From contig NZ_JAKNYM010000001.1 of assembly GCF_022865105.1 (NCBI RefSeq), positions 496,001 to 560,000 on the forward strand: a stretch of 64,000 nucleotides of DNA, written 5' to 3'. Shown piece after piece: positions 36,712 through 46,477 of this stretch. The number at the start of each line of letters is the position of its first letter. The stretch's first letter is position 1. Origin of the DNA: Sphingomicrobium astaxanthinifaciens. Its GTDB lineage: Bacteria; Pseudomonadota; Alphaproteobacteria; Sphingomonadales; Sphingomonadaceae. The notes under the pieces are model-generated. The model searched no databases. It worked only from the letters and a program-made list of their open reading frames with translations, and was not told the DNA's origin. Position numbers and translations under genes: made by a program.

Positions 36712-37408
36712 GCATCTGCTAGGCGAGAAGCACGCGCCCGAACGGACCTGCGTCCTCACGCGTGAGGCCGGGCCGCGCGATCGGCTCGTCCGGCTCGCGC
36801 TCGGCCCCGACGGCCGGGTGCTGCCCGACGTACGCGCCAAGGCCCCCGGCCGCGGCGCCTATGTCGGCGTGTCCCGGCCCGAGCTCGAAGCCGCGCAGGC
36901 CAAGGGCAAGCTCAAGGGCGCGCTCGCACGGGCGTTCAAGACCGGCCAGATCGACCTCCCCGACGACCTTGGCGAACGGATCGAGACCGCGCTGGCGCGC
37001 GCCGTGCTCGACCGCCTCGGGCTCGAGGCCCGCGGCGGCATGCTGCTGTCGGGCGCCGAGAAGGTCGATGTCGCCTGCCGCAAGGGCGAGGCGATGCTGC
37101 TGCTCCACGCCGCCGACGCGAGCCCCGACGGGATCGCCAAGCTGGCGCAGGGCTGGCGGATGGGCGGCGGCGCGGCGCGCGGGCGGAACGGGGGGCTTGT
37201 TCTGCCGTTCGATCGCACCACATTGTCTACGGCACTGGGACGCGGCAACGCGGTCCATATCGCGCTGGTGGACGCCGGGGCGGCACGACGCGTTTCCCAC
37301 GCGCTCGCCCGATACCAAGCTTTTCTTGGGAAGCATGCTAAGGTAGACCGCCACGACGCTGGCGGGACCGAGCCCGTGACGACGGAAGATTTGAGGACGA
37401 AGGATTAG
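36698..37408 (+). CDS. YlxR-like (DUF448) RNA-binding protein fused to an L7Ae-like domain
   Basis: A 236-aa protein. The N-terminal 90 residues are the YlxR/DUF448 fold (PERTCVLTREAGPRDRLVRLAL ... GRGAYVGVSR), here with the usual CxxC reduced to a single Cys in ERTCVLT. Residues about 105-205 resemble an L7Ae/YlxQ-type segment (GLEARGGMLLSGAEKVDVACRKG ... LLLHAADASPDGIAKL). This fusion is common in alphaproteobacteria. It is probably an RNA- or RNase P-associated protein, and is coupled to nusA and infB. Confidence 0.9.
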   Translation: MGTNEHLLGEKHAPERTCVLTREAGPRDRLVRLALGPDGRVLPDVRAKAPGRGAYVGVSRPELEAAQAKGKLKGALARAFKTGQIDLPDDLGERIETALARAVLDRLGLEARGGMLLSGAEKVDVACRKGEAMLLLHAADASPDGIAKLAQGWRMGGGAARGRNGGLVLPFDRTTLSTALGRGNAVHIALVDAGAARRVSHALARYQAFLGKHAKVDRHDAGGTEPVTTEDLRTKD

Positions 37409-37409
37409 A

Positions 37410-39908
37410 ATGAGCGACGACAAGAAAAAGCTCGGGACCCGCGCACCCCTCGGTGTCAAGAAGACGATCGAGGCCGGACAGGTGAAGCAGAGCTTCAGCC
37501 ATGGCCGTTCGAACACGGTGGTGGTCGAGGTGAAGAAGCGCCGGATCCTCAAGCCGGGCGACGCGCCCGCCGCGCCGAAGGAAGAGACCAAGGCGCCCGC
37601 TGCCGAGGCCCCCAAGAAGGCGCCCGCGCCCAAGAAGGCCGCGCCCGCGCCCAAGCCCGCCGCCAAGCCGGCGCGCCCGCTGACCGCGGCCGAGCGTCGC
37701 GAACAGGTCAAGGAACTCGAACGCCAGGCCGAGGAAGCGCGCATGGCCGCGCTCGAGGAAGCGCGCCGCCGCGAAGACCAGGCCAAGACCCGCGCGAGCG
37801 AGGAGGAAGCACGCCGCGCCGAGGAAAATCGCAAGGCCGAGGAAGCCGCCGCGAAGAAGGCCGAGGACGAAGCCCGCCGCGCCAAGGAGGAAGCCAAGGC
37901 GCAGGCCAGTGCCGAGAAGGCCGCGGCCGCCAAGCCCGCACCGCGCAGCGCCAAGCCCGCGCCCGCCAAGGCCCCGCCCAAGCGCGACGATCGCAGCAAG
38001 GGGCGCCCCGCGCCCGATCGCCGCTCGGGCAAGCTCACCGTCAACCGCGCGCTGCGCGGGGGCGAGGGTGGCCGGGCGCGCAGCCTCGCCGCGCTCAAGC
38101 GCGCGCGCGAGAAGGAAAAGCGTGCCCAGCGGGGCCAGAGCGGTCCGCGCGAAAAGCAGGTCCGCGACGTCCAGGTCCCCGACAGCATCACCGTGGGAGA
38201 CCTCGCCAAGCGCATGGGCGAGAAGGCGGCCGACCTCGTCAAGTCGCTCTTCAACATGGGCATGATGGTCACGGTCAACCAGCCGATCGACCAGGATACC
38301 GCCGAACTGCTCGTCACCGAATTCGGGCACAACATCCAGCGCGTCAGCGAGAGCGATGTCGACATCGACACCTCCGAGGACGTCGATGCGCCCGAAACGC
38401 TCAAGCCGCGTCCGCCGGTCGTCACCATCATGGGGCATGTCGACCACGGCAAGACCTCGCTGCTCGACGCCATTCGCGGTGCCGACGTCGCGGCCGGCGA
38501 AGCCGGCGGCATCACCCAGCATATCGGCGCCTACCAGGTGCAACCCAAGCAGGGCGATCCCATCACCTTCCTCGACACCCCGGGGCACGAGGCGTTCACC
38601 GAGATGCGCGCGCGCGGCGCGACCGTCACCGATATCGCGGTCCTCGTGGTCGCCGCCGACGACGGGCTCAAGCCGCAGACGGTCGAGGCGATCAACCACA
38701 TCAAGGCGGCCGGCGTGCCGATGATCGTGGCGATCAACAAGATCGACAAGGACGGCGCCAACCCGCAGAAGGTGCGCGAGGAACTGCTCCAGCACGAGAT
38801 CATCGTCGAGGCGATGAGCGGCGAGGTGCAGGACGTCGAGGTGTCGGCCAAGAAGAAGACCAACATCGACAAGCTCCTCTCGGCGATCAACCTCCAGGCC
38901 GAACTGCTCGAGCTCAAGGCCAATCCCGACCGCGATGCCGACGGCACGGTGGTCGAGGCCAAGCTCGACAAGGGTCGCGGCCCGGTCGCCACCGTGCTCA
39001 TCAAGCGCGGCACGCTCAAGGTGGGCGACACCTTCGTCGCGGGCGCCGCGGCGGGCAAGGTGCGCGCGCTGATCGATGACCATGGCCGCCGCGTCAAGCA
39101 GGCCGGTCCGGCCTTCCCGGTCGAGGTCCTCGGCCTGTCGGCGGTGCCCAGCGCAGGCGACCAGTTCACCGTGGTCGAGAACGAGGCGCGCGCCCGCGAG
39201 GTCGCCGAATATCGCCAGGGCGTGATCGACAAGAAGCGCACCACCGCGGCGCCGATGAGCCTCGAATCGATGTTCGACAAGAAGGGCTCCTCGACGATCA
39301 TGTTCCCGCTGATCATCAAGGCCGACGTGCAGGGCACCTCGGAAGCGGTGGTCAATGCGGTCAAGAAGATCTCGACCGACGAGATCGAGGTCCGCGTCAT
39401 CCATTCGGGGGTCGGCGCGATCACCGAAAGCGATGTTACCCTCGCCGCCAGCTCGGGCGCGCCGATCATCGGCTTCAACGTGCGCCCCAATGCCAAGGCC
39501 AAGGAGATCGCCAAGCGCGACCAGGTCGAATTCCGCTACTATGACGTCATCTATCACCTGACCGACTGGGTGAAGGAAGCGATGGCGGGCGAGCTCGGCC
39601 CCGAGATCATCGAGACGATCGTCGGCAAGGCCGAGGTCAAGCAGGTCTTCCCCGCGGGCAAGAAGGACAAGGCCGCCGGCCTGCTCGTCCTCGAAGGCGT
39701 CATCAAGAAGGGCCTCCATGCCCGCCTCACGCGCGACGATGTCATCGTCTCCAAGACGACGATCGCCTCGCTGCGGCGCTTCAAGGAGGATGTCGACCAG
39801 GTCGAGGCCGGGACCGAATGCGGTGCCGTGCTCGAGGACACCAACGACATCGCGGCGGGCGACATGCTCGAGATCTTCGAGGTCGAGGAACGGGCGCGCA
39901 CGCTTTGA
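37410..39908 (+). CDS. infB: translation initiation factor IF-2
   Basis: An 832-aa GTPase that delivers initiator tRNA to the 30S subunit. The first 90 residues and the long Lys/Ala/Glu-rich linker (about 55-210) form the N-terminal region. The GTPase domain starts near 330 with PPVVTIMGHVDHGKTSLLDA, then DTPGHEAFTEMRARGA and NKIDK; the C-terminal C1/C2 domains end in the usual GLLVLEG and RFKEDVDQVEAGTECG. ATG 37410 follows the ylxR stop by 1 nt. A 33-aa ORF overlaps its stop codon. Confidence 0.97.
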   Translation: MSDDKKKLGTRAPLGVKKTIEAGQVKQSFSHGRSNTVVVEVKKRRILKPGDAPAAPKEETKAPAAEAPKKAPAPKKAAPAPKPAAKPARPLTAAERREQVKELERQAEEARMAALEEARRREDQAKTRASEEEARRAEENRKAEEAAAKKAEDEARRAKEEAKAQASAEKAAAAKPAPRSAKPAPAKAPPKRDDRSKGRPAPDRRSGKLTVNRALRGGEGGRARSLAALKRAREKEKRAQRGQSGPREKQVRDVQVPDSITVGDLAKRMGEKAADLVKSLFNMGMMVTVNQPIDQDTAELLVTEFGHNIQRVSESDVDIDTSEDVDAPETLKPRPPVVTIMGHVDHGKTSLLDAIRGADVAAGEAGGITQHIGAYQVQPKQGDPITFLDTPGHEAFTEMRARGATVTDIAVLVVAADDGLKPQTVEAINHIKAAGVPMIVAINKIDKDGANPQKVREELLQHEIIVEAMSGEVQDVEVSAKKKTNIDKLLSAINLQAELLELKANPDRDADGTVVEAKLDKGRGPVATVLIKRGTLKVGDTFVAGAAAGKVRALIDDHGRRVKQAGPAFPVEVLGLSAVPSAGDQFTVVENEARAREVAEYRQGVIDKKRTTAAPMSLESMFDKKGSSTIMFPLIIKADVQGTSEAVVNAVKKISTDEIEVRVIHSGVGAITESDVTLAASSGAPIIGFNVRPNAKAKEIAKRDQVEFRYYDVIYHLTDWVKEAMAGELGPEIIETIVGKAEVKQVFPAGKKDKAAGLLVLEGVIKKGLHARLTRDDVIVSKTTIASLRRFKEDVDQVEAGTECGAVLEDTNDIAAGDMLEIFEVEERARTL

Positions 39909-40006
39909 TCGATCCCGTCACCATCCTGTGGGGGCTGGTCGCGCTGTCGGGCGCGGCCGCCCTCGCCTTCCTCTTCGCCGGCGCGCTGACCGGCAGGCTG
40001 CAATAG
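39905..40006 (+). CDS. putative 33-aa membrane peptide between infB and rbfA
   Basis: A 33-codon ORF starting at TTG 39905 (MIDPVTILWGLVALSGAAAL..., ending GRLQ) lies exactly between infB and rbfA. Its TTG overlaps the infB stop (TTGA), and its TAG stop abuts the rbfA GTG start with no gap. The middle is a single hydrophobic stretch of about 22 residues. The perfect fit between two coupled genes suggests translation, but it may simply be a gap in an operon. No family is recognised. Confidence 0.4.
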   Translation: MIDPVTILWGLVALSGAAALAFLFAGALTGRLQ

Positions 40007-40429
40007 GTGAAGGCCAAGGCCTCCTCCTCCGAACCCTCGGTGCGCATGCTGCGCGTCGGCGAGCAGGTTCGCCATGCGCTGTCCGAGGTCTTGAGCCGCG
40101 GCGACGTGCATGACGAGGCGCTGTCTTCGACCCCCATCTCGGTAACCGAGGTGCGGATGAGCCCCGACCTTCGCCACGCGATGGTCTTCGTCAAGCCGCT
40201 GCTCGGCGGCGACGAGGAAGCGGTGCTGACCGCGCTCAAGAAGAATGTGCGTTACCTGCGCGGCGAGGTGTCGCGGCGGGTCAACCTCAAATATTCGGCC
40301 AGCCTCAAGTTCAAGATCGACGAGAGCTTCGACGAGGGCAGCCACATCGACAGCCTCCTGCGGACCGCCCATGTCGCGCGCGACCTCGCCGCCGACACCG
40401 AGGACGGCGACGACGACCAGCTCGAATGA
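40007..40429 (+). CDS. rbfA: 30S ribosome-binding factor RbfA
   Basis: A 140-aa cold-shock ribosome maturation factor acting on the 16S 5' helix. The KH-like fold is clear: [40 protein letters not shown] and [22 protein letters not shown] 40007 keeps the N-terminal Lys/Ser-rich leader; ATG 40046 is a shorter alternative. It is followed by an overlapping GNAT gene (ATGA). Confidence 0.94.
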   Translation: MKAKASSSEPSVRMLRVGEQVRHALSEVLSRGDVHDEALSSTPISVTEVRMSPDLRHAMVFVKPLLGGDEEAVLTALKKNVRYLRGEVSRRVNLKYSASLKFKIDESFDEGSHIDSLLRTAHVARDLAADTEDGDDDQLE

Positions 40430-40974
40430 GCCCGCTGCGCGCCCCGCTCACGGGTCGAGGCGTGCGCGGCGAACCGTTGGGCGAGACGCACCGCGACGCG
40501 CTGCGCCGCGCCTGCGCCGAAGACCTCGACATCTGGCAGATCTACGCGGTCGACTATGGCCCGCGCGCGTTCGACGCATCGTTCAGCGCGCTGCTCGCCG
40601 CGCCCCTCGTCCCCTTCGCGCTGTTCCACGAGGACGGGCGCCTGATCGGCATGTCGAGCTTCCTCAACATCGAGCCCGAGCGCCAGTTGCTCGAGATCGG
40701 CAATAGCTATTACCGCCCCGCCTTTCGCGGGGCCGGGGTCAACCGGCCGATCAAGGACATGATGCTGCGCCATGCCTTCGACCACGGCTTCACCCGGATC
40801 GAATTTCGCGTCGATGCGCGCAACCTGCGCAGCCAGGCGGCGATGGCCAAGCTGGGCGCGGTGCGCGAGGGCGTCATGCGGCAGGACCGGACCACCTGGA
40901 CCGGGCACCGCCGCGACACCGTGCTCTATTCGATCCTGCGCGAGGAGTGGACGGCCCCCTGCCCCGCCGCCTAG
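40426..40974 (+). CDS. GNAT family N-acetyltransferase (RimJ/RimL-like)
   Basis: A 182-aa acetyltransferase of the RimJ/RimL group. It shows [22 protein letters not shown], the acetyl-CoA loop [15 protein letters not shown], then [22 protein letters not shown] and [23 protein letters not shown]. The start overlaps rbfA by 4 nt (ATGA). Its stop shares the CTAG tetranucleotide with the convergent YceI gene. The substrate is unknown; ribosomal protein or peptidyl N-termini are typical for the group. Confidence 0.9.
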   Translation: MSPLRAPLTGRGVRGEPLGETHRDALRRACAEDLDIWQIYAVDYGPRAFDASFSALLAAPLVPFALFHEDGRLIGMSSFLNIEPERQLLEIGNSYYRPAFRGAGVNRPIKDMMLRHAFDHGFTRIEFRVDARNLRSQAAMAKLGAVREGVMRQDRTTWTGHRRDTVLYSILREEWTAPCPAA

Positions 40975-41534
40975 CGCGCGACGATCGGCACCATCCTCGC
41001 TTCGATCCGGATCCTGACCTTGTTGCCGACGATCGGCCGATAGCCGGTCATGCCGAAGTCGCGCCGGTCGATCCGCGTGCGCGCGGCGAGCCGCACCGGC
41101 TGGCCGTCGTCGAGCGCCGCGACCGGCCGGTCGAAGGCCACTTCGAGCGTCACCGGGCGGGTGACGCCGCGCGCGGTGACCGTCCCCGCGATGCGCCCGC
41201 GCCGGTCATCGTCGAGCTGCAGCGAGGTGCCGTGAAAGCGGACCATCGGGTAGCGTTCCACCCAGAAAAACTTCTCTCCCTTCAGTCGCCGCCGCGTGAC
41301 CCCGTCGGATGCCTCGAGGTGCCGGGCATCGAGGTCGACCCGCAGGTCGACGCGCGAGCGATCGGCGGGGTCGACCAGGATCGATCCTTCCATCGCCGGG
41401 AAGCGGGCCGTCTTGCTCGCCAGCCCGAGGAAGGCGACCTTGGCGCTGACCCGGCTGGCGCTCGCATCGGGCTCGTAGGCGGGACTGCCCAGGGCCATGA
41501 ACGCGGCAAGCACCGCTGCGAGAAGCTGGACCAT
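40971..41534 (-). CDS. YceI family periplasmic lipocalin-like protein
   Basis: A 187-aa YceI-family protein. MVQLLAAVLAAFMALGSPA is a signal peptide, so it is periplasmic. SRVSAKVAFLGLASKTARFP, a repeated beta-strand pattern with RVDLRVDLDARHL, RYPMVRFHGTSLQLDDD and RRDFGMTGYRPIVGNKVRIRIEA, fits the fold, which binds isoprenoid or amide ligands. The long upstream frame is a shadow of tdk; ATG 41534 has AGGAAG 5 nt upstream. It ends on a CTAG shared with the GNAT gene. Confidence 0.9.
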   Translation of the reverse strand: MVQLLAAVLAAFMALGSPAYEPDASASRVSAKVAFLGLASKTARFPAMEGSILVDPADRSRVDLRVDLDARHLEASDGVTRRRLKGEKFFWVERYPMVRFHGTSLQLDDDRRGRIAGTVTARGVTRPVTLEVAFDRPVAALDDGQPVRLAARTRIDRRDFGMTGYRPIVGNKVRIRIEARMVPIVAR

Positions 41535-41591
41535 GAGACTTCCTTTTCGAAGCCGATTGCCACGCCGGGGGTTGCCGCTAAGGTGCCCGGC

Positions 41592-42185
41592 ATGGCCAAG
41601 CTCTACTTCTACTACGCCGCGATGAACGCGGGCAAGTCGACCACGCTCCTGCAGGCCGACTTCAACTATCGCGAACGCGGCATGGAAACCATGCTGTGGA
41701 CCGCGGCCCTCGATGAACGGCAGGGGGCAGGCCGGATCGGTAGCCGCATCGGGCTGGCTGCCGAGGCGCACCGCTTCGAGGCCAGTACCCCGCTCTACGA
41801 GCGCATCGCCGACGAGCAGCGCCGGCGCCCGCTCGGCTGCCTTCTCGTGGACGAGGCGCAATTCCTCTCGCCCCGACAGGTGCGCGATCTCGCCGAGGTC
41901 GCCGATCGGCTGAAGATCCCGGTGCTCTGCTACGGGCTGCGCACCGATTTCCAGGGCGAGCTCTTCCCCGGTTCGGCCGCGCTGCTCGCGATCGCCGACA
42001 AGCTGATCGAGTTGAAGGCGGTATGCGAATGCGGCGCCAAGGCGACGATGAACCTGCGCGTCGACGCCGAGGGCCGCGCCGTCGCGCAAGGGGCCCAGAC
42101 CGAGATCGGCGGCAACGACCGCTATGTCGCGCTGTGCCGCCGCCATTTCAACGACCGCCTGCGCGCCGCCGCCACGGCCGCCTGA
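41592..42185 (+). CDS. tdk: thymidine kinase
   Basis: A 197-aa type II thymidine kinase of the dNTP salvage pathway. The P-loop is YYAAMNAGKSTTLLQ (9-20), Walker B is CLLVDEAQFLSP, and a lasso loop (YGLRTDFQGELFPGS) precedes the zinc ribbon CECGAKATMN with its later partner CRRHF. A 57-bp spacer separates it from yceI, so it has its own promoter. The next gene, truB, overlaps its stop (TGATG). Confidence 0.95.
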   Translation: MAKLYFYYAAMNAGKSTTLLQADFNYRERGMETMLWTAALDERQGAGRIGSRIGLAAEAHRFEASTPLYERIADEQRRRPLGCLLVDEAQFLSPRQVRDLAEVADRLKIPVLCYGLRTDFQGELFPGSAALLAIADKLIELKAVCECGAKATMNLRVDAEGRAVAQGAQTEIGGNDRYVALCRRHFNDRLRAAATAA

Positions 42186-43069
42186 TGCTCCACGGCTGGA
42201 TCGTCCTCGACAAGCCGGTCGGGATCGGCTCGACCCCCTGTGTCGGCAAGGTCAAGCGCGCGCTGCGCGACATGGGCTTCCGGAAGCCCAAGGTCGGCCA
42301 TGGCGGTACGCTCGACCCGCTGGCGAGCGGGGTGCTTCCCATCGCGATGGGCGAGGCAACCAAGCTGGCGGGGCGTATGCTCGATGCGACCAAGGCCTAT
42401 GACTTTACGATCGGCTTCGGCGAGGAAACGACGACCCTCGACACCGAGGGCGAGGTCACGCTCCAGAGCGACATCCGCCCGAGCGGGCAGGACGTGCTCG
42501 AGATCCTCCCCGGCTTCACGGGCACGATCGAGCAGGTCCCGCCCGCGTTCTCGGCGCTCAAGGTCGAGGGCAAGCGCGCCTACGACCTCGCCCGCGCGGG
42601 CGAGCTGGTCGACCTGCAAAGCCGCACCGTCACCATCCATGACCTGCGCCTCCTCGCTTACGACGAGGGGAGCGCCACCCTCTCCGCCACCGTCTCCAAG
42701 GGCACCTACATCCGATCTCTCGCACGGGATATCGCGCGCGCCCTTGGCAGCGCCGGTCACGTCACCATGTTGCGGCGAACGCGCGCCGGTCCCTTCGACC
42801 TGTCACAGGCGATTTCGCTGGACAAATTGGAAGAACTCTCTAAGGCGCGCTGTCTGGACGACGAGGTGCTCCCGCTTGTCGCGGGGCTGGACGACATCCC
42901 GGCCCTCGCCGTCTCGCCCGAGGAGGCACGCATCCTGAAACATGGACAGCGGCTCCAAGGGCACCCCGCACCGCCCGGGCAGCATCTGGCGATGGAGGGT
43001 GACACCCCCATCGCGCTGGTCGAGGTGGAGGATGGCGAGGTCGCCGTTCTGCGCGGGTTCAATCTATAG
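42185..43069 (+). CDS. truB: tRNA pseudouridine synthase TruB
   Basis: A 294-aa enzyme making pseudouridine 55 in the T-loop of tRNAs. The catalytic Asp is in [23 protein letters not shown] (D44); [18 protein letters not shown] and [18 protein letters not shown] follow, with a C-terminal PUA-like domain. It is coupled to tdk by an overlap of one base. rpsO starts 20 nt later, the conserved truB-rpsO-pnp order. Confidence 0.96.
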   Translation: MLHGWIVLDKPVGIGSTPCVGKVKRALRDMGFRKPKVGHGGTLDPLASGVLPIAMGEATKLAGRMLDATKAYDFTIGFGEETTTLDTEGEVTLQSDIRPSGQDVLEILPGFTGTIEQVPPAFSALKVEGKRAYDLARAGELVDLQSRTVTIHDLRLLAYDEGSATLSATVSKGTYIRSLARDIARALGSAGHVTMLRRTRAGPFDLSQAISLDKLEELSKARCLDDEVLPLVAGLDDIPALAVSPEEARILKHGQRLQGHPAPPGQHLAMEGDTPIALVEVEDGEVAVLRGFNL

Positions 43070-43089
43070 ACTTTGGAAGGAATGAACCG

Positions 43090-43359
43090 ATGTCGATTAC
43101 TGTCGAACGCAAGGCCGAGCTGGTCAAGGAACATGGTCGCGGCGAAGGCGATACGGGTTCGCCCGAGGTGCAGGTTGCCATCCTCACCGATCGCATCAAC
43201 ACGCTGACCGAGCATTTCAAGACCCACAAGAAGGACAACCACTCGCGTCGTGGCCTTCTGATGATGGTCAACAAGCGTCGCAGCCTGCTTGATTATCTCA
43301 AGCGCGAGGATCACGATCGCTACGCCGACCTCATCAAGAAGCTCGGCCTGCGCAAGTAA
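43090..43359 (+). CDS. rpsO: 30S ribosomal protein S15
   Basis: An 89-aa S15, an early 30S assembly protein binding 16S rRNA helices 20-22. It shows [33 protein letters not shown] and the conserved [15 protein letters not shown], ending KLGLRK. GGAAGGA precedes ATG 43090. A GC-rich hairpin follows the stop. Confidence 0.98.
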   Translation: MSITVERKAELVKEHGRGEGDTGSPEVQVAILTDRINTLTEHFKTHKKDNHSRRGLLMMVNKRRSLLDYLKREDHDRYADLIKKLGLRK

Positions 43360-43369
43360 CCAGTTTCCG

Positions 43370-43392
43370 AAGGGCGCCCACCGGGCGCCCTT
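43370..43392 (+). terminator. hairpin after rpsO
   Basis: AAGGGCGCCC-ACC-GGGCGCCCTT is a perfect 10-bp stem with a 3-nt loop 10 nt past the rpsO stop. The T-run is poor (TTCGCTT), so it may be a weak terminator or mRNA processing site between rpsO and pnp. Confidence 0.55.
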
Positions 43393-43462
43393 CGCTTATC
43401 CGGCCCCTCGCAATCCGGCGGAGGGCAAGATGGGGGGCGAAACGAAAAGCCCCCGAACCCAC

Positions 43463-43480
43463 GCGGACGGGACAGTCCGC
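43463..43480 (+). promoter_or_regulatory. pnp leader hairpin
   Basis: GCGGAC-GGGACA-GTCCGC is a 6-bp perfect stem 47 nt before the pnp start. In other proteobacteria the pnp leader stem is cut by RNase III for autoregulation; a similar role here is only an analogy. Confidence 0.3.
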
Positions 43481-43527
43481 AGCAAGAAGAGGCCCCGCGG
43501 GCATCCGGCCCCGGGTGACAGAAAATT

Positions 43528-45852
43528 ATGTTCGATGTGAAAACTGTAGAAATCGATCTTGGCGGCCAGACCCTCAAGCTCGAAACCGGGCGGATCGCCC
43601 GCCAGGCCGACGGCGCGGTGCTCGCGACGCTCGGTGAAACCGTGGTGCTGTGTGCGGTCACCGCCGCCAAGAGCGTGCGCGAAGGGCAGGACTTCTTCCC
43701 GCTCACCGTCCACTACCAGGAAAAATTCTCGGCTGCCGGGCGGATCCCCGGCGGCTTCTTCAAGCGCGAAGGCCGCGCGACCGAGAAGGAAACGCTGACC
43801 AGCCGCCTGATCGATCGCCCCGTTCGCCCCCTCTTCCCCGAGGGCTTTTACAACGAGATCAACGTCATCTGCCAGGTGCTGAGCTATGACGGCGAGAACG
43901 AGCCCGACATCCTCGCGATGATCGCCGCCTCCGCCGCGCTCACCATCTCGGGCGTGCCCTTCATGGGCCCGATCGGTGCCGCGCGCGTCGGCTTCGTCGA
44001 CGGCGAATATGTTCTCAACCCCAAGCTCGACGGCATCTTCGAAGAGGGTCGTCTCGACCTCGTCGTCGCCGCCACCCATGACGCCGTCATGATGGTCGAA
44101 TCCGAAGCCAAGGAGCTGAGCGAGGACGAGATGCTCGGCGCGGTCCAGTTCGCGCACGAGGCCTCGAAGAAGGTCGTCGGCGCGATCATCGAGCTGGCCG
44201 AACAGGCCGCCAAGGAGCCGTGGGAAATCGACATGTCGGACGACACGTCGGCGATCAAGGAGAAGCTCCGCGGGATCGTCGGCGACGACATCGCCGCCGC
44301 CTACAAGCTGACCGACAAGTCGGCGCGTTCGGACGCGCTCAATGCCGCGCGCGAGAAGGCCAAGGAAGCGTTCGCCGAGGAAGAGGCGCAGACCCAGATG
44401 GTCGCCAACAAGGCGGTCAAGAAGCTCGAGGCCGAGATCGTTCGCGGCGCCATCCTCAAGGACGGCCAGCGCATCGACGGGCGCAAGACCGACGAGGTTC
44501 GCCCGATCGAGGCGATGGTCGGCCTCCTGCCGCGCACCCACGGGTCGGCGCTGTTCACCCGCGGCGAGACGCAGGCGATCTGCACCACCACGCTCGGCAC
44601 CAAGGACGCCGAGCAGATGATCGACGGGCTCGAGGGGTTGAGCTACTCGCCCTTCATGCTGCACTACAACTTCCCGCCCTATTCGGTCGGCGAAGTGGGT
44701 CGCTTCGGCTTCACCAGCCGCCGCGAAACCGGTCACGGCAAGCTCGCCTGGCGCGCGCTGCACCCGGTGCTGCCGAGCGCGGAGGACTTCCCCTACACGA
44801 TCCGCATCCTCTCGGACATCACCGAGTCGAACGGTTCGTCCTCGATGGCCACCGTCTGCGGCGGCTGCCTGTCGATGATGGACGCCGGCGTGCCGATTAC
44901 CCGTCCGGTGTCGGGCATCGCCATGGGCCTCATCCTCGAAGGCGATGATTATACCGTCCTGTCGGACATCCTTGGCGATGAAGATCACCTCGGCGACATG
45001 GACTTCAAGGTCGCGGGCACCGAAGAGGGCATCACCTCGCTCCAGATGGACATCAAGGTCGCGGGGATCACCCCCGAGATCATGAAAACCGCGCTGAGCC
45101 AGGCCAAGGAAGGCCGCGCGCACATCCTCGGCGAGATGAACAAGGCGCTGGGCGAAGCGCGCACCGAACTGTCCGCGCACGCTCCGCGCATCGAGACGAT
45201 GCAGGTCGCCAAGGACAAGATCCGCGACATCATCGGCACGGGTGGCAAGGTCATCCGCGAAATCGTCGCGGAAACCGGCGCCAAGGTCGACATCGACGAC
45301 GAAGGGATCGTCAAGATTTCGTCCTCCGACGTCGACCAGATCAACGCCGCCAAGGCGTGGATCGAGGGCATCGTGGCCGAGCCCGAAGTGGGCAAGATCT
45401 ACACCGGCAAGGTCGCCAACATCGTCGATTTCGGCGCCTTCGTGACCTTCATGCCGGGCAAGGACGGGCTCGTCCACGTCTCGGAAATCAAGAACGAGCG
45501 CGTGGAAAAGGTCACCGACGTCCTCGAGGAAGGCCAGGAAGTGAAGGTCAAGCTTCTCGAGATCGACCAGCGCGGCAAGGTCCGCCTGTCGATGCGCGTC
45601 GTCGACCAGGAAACCGGCGACGAGCTCGAGGACACGCGCCCGCCGCGCGAAAAGGGCCCGCGTCGTGACGGTGGTCGCGACGGTGGCCGTGGTGGTCGCG
45701 ACGGCGGTCGCGGTCCGCGCGGCGGCGGTCGTGACGGTGGTCGCGATGGGGGCCGTGGCCGCGGTCCGCGCCGCGATCGCGAGGACAAGGGCAACGACGG
45801 CGGTGAGATGGAGCACAAGCCCGCCTTCCTCACCGGCGGCGACGACGAATAG
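43528..45852 (+). CDS. pnp: polyribonucleotide nucleotidyltransferase
   Basis: A 774-aa phosphorolytic 3'-5' exoribonuclease, part of RNA degradation. Two RNase PH domains flank a helical linker (about 1-220 and 315-545; [15 protein letters not shown] and [14 protein letters not shown]), then KH ([21 protein letters not shown]) and S1 ([20 protein letters not shown]) domains. The last 75 residues are an Arg/Gly/Asp-rich low-complexity tail made of [15 protein letters not shown] repeats. ATG 43528 opens the canonical N-terminus. A terminator closes the unit at 45878. Confidence 0.97.
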   Translation: MFDVKTVEIDLGGQTLKLETGRIARQADGAVLATLGETVVLCAVTAAKSVREGQDFFPLTVHYQEKFSAAGRIPGGFFKREGRATEKETLTSRLIDRPVRPLFPEGFYNEINVICQVLSYDGENEPDILAMIAASAALTISGVPFMGPIGAARVGFVDGEYVLNPKLDGIFEEGRLDLVVAATHDAVMMVESEAKELSEDEMLGAVQFAHEASKKVVGAIIELAEQAAKEPWEIDMSDDTSAIKEKLRGIVGDDIAAAYKLTDKSARSDALNAAREKAKEAFAEEEAQTQMVANKAVKKLEAEIVRGAILKDGQRIDGRKTDEVRPIEAMVGLLPRTHGSALFTRGETQAICTTTLGTKDAEQMIDGLEGLSYSPFMLHYNFPPYSVGEVGRFGFTSRRETGHGKLAWRALHPVLPSAEDFPYTIRILSDITESNGSSSMATVCGGCLSMMDAGVPITRPVSGIAMGLILEGDDYTVLSDILGDEDHLGDMDFKVAGTEEGITSLQMDIKVAGITPEIMKTALSQAKEGRAHILGEMNKALGEARTELSAHAPRIETMQVAKDKIRDIIGTGGKVIREIVAETGAKVDIDDEGIVKISSSDVDQINAAKAWIEGIVAEPEVGKIYTGKVANIVDFGAFVTFMPGKDGLVHVSEIKNERVEKVTDVLEEGQEVKVKLLEIDQRGKVRLSMRVVDQETGDELEDTRPPREKGPRRDGGRDGGRGGRDGGRGPRGGGRDGGRDGGRGRGPRRDREDKGNDGGEMEHKPAFLTGGDDE
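45658..45780 (+). repeat. low-complexity Arg/Gly-coding repeats in the 3' end of pnp
   Basis: The stretch is made of near-repeats of CGTGACGGTGGTCG, CGCGACGGCGGTCG and CGTGGTCGCGAC types, which encode R-D-G-G/R-G-G units. It is the source of the PNPase C-terminal RG tail and could change length by slippage. Confidence 0.6.
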
Positions 45853-45877
45853 GTCGTAAGCCCCCAACCAACGAAGA

Positions 45878-45908
45878 CCCCCGGTGCCCCGCGGCATCGG
45901 GGGTTTTT
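45878..45908 (+). terminator. rho-independent terminator after pnp
   Basis: An 11-bp stem with one G-T pair (CCCCCGGTGCC / GGCATCGGGGG, loop CCGC) is followed by TTTTT. It lies 25 nt after the pnp stop and is the clearest terminator in the window. Confidence 0.92.
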
Positions 45909-45969
45909 CGTTCACCCCAATGAAAGCGCTGCTATCCTAGCCAGCGACAAACCTATCGGGAGTGCCCCC

Positions 45970-46398
45970 ATGCGCCAGACTATCCTCGCCCTTACCCTTG
46001 CCCTGTCCGGGACGGCCGCGCAGGCCGCCGACATCGTCATGCATCGCAGCGCCGGCTGCGGCTGCTGCCTGAAATGGGTCGAGAAAATGGTCGAGGCGGG
46101 CCATGAGGTCGACGTCGTCAACGAGGCCGACCTGATGGCCTTCAAGGCGAAGCATGGCGTGCCCATGGGCCTCGCGAGCTGCCACACCTCTCTGGTCGGC
46201 GGCTATGTCGTCGAGGGTCATGTGCCCGCCGCCGACATCGAACGGCTGCTCGCCGAGAAGCCCGAGGCGGTCGGGCTGTTCGTGCCGGGGATGCCGATGG
46301 GCTCGCCCGGGATGGAGCATGGCGACCATGTCCAGCCCTACAATGTCCTCCTCCTCAAGGCCGACGGCACCTACGAGATCTGGGCCAGCCACGGCTGA
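45970..46398 (+). CDS. exported DUF411 metal-binding protein
   Basis: A 142-aa protein with a signal peptide (MRQTILALTLALSGTAAQA) and the DUF411 signature: HRSAGCGCCLKWVEKM with the CxCC cluster, VPMGLASCHTSLVGGYVVEGHVP, and MPMGSPGMEHGDH, a Met/His-rich patch. The family is linked to copper or other metal handling in the periplasm. It stands alone after the pnp terminator; the next gene starts 79 nt downstream. Confidence 0.88.
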   Translation: MRQTILALTLALSGTAAQAADIVMHRSAGCGCCLKWVEKMVEAGHEVDVVNEADLMAFKAKHGVPMGLASCHTSLVGGYVVEGHVPAADIERLLAEKPEAVGLFVPGMPMGSPGMEHGDHVQPYNVLLLKADGTYEIWASHG

Positions 46399-46421
46399 TC
46401 ACGGCCCCGGATCACCGGGGG

Positions 46422-46449
46422 TTGCCAAGTCGATGTGACAATGTACCAT
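46422..46449 (+). promoter_or_regulatory. candidate promoter of the VIT/VWA gene
   Basis: TTGCCA (46422-46427), a 16-nt spacer and TACCAT (46444-46449) lie just upstream of the gene at 46478. A CCCCGG-ATCA-CCGGGG hairpin (46405-46420) immediately before it might end the previous transcript. Confidence 0.35.
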
Positions 46450-46477
46450 TTGCGCTGTCCTTCGTGGGAGAGTGCAG

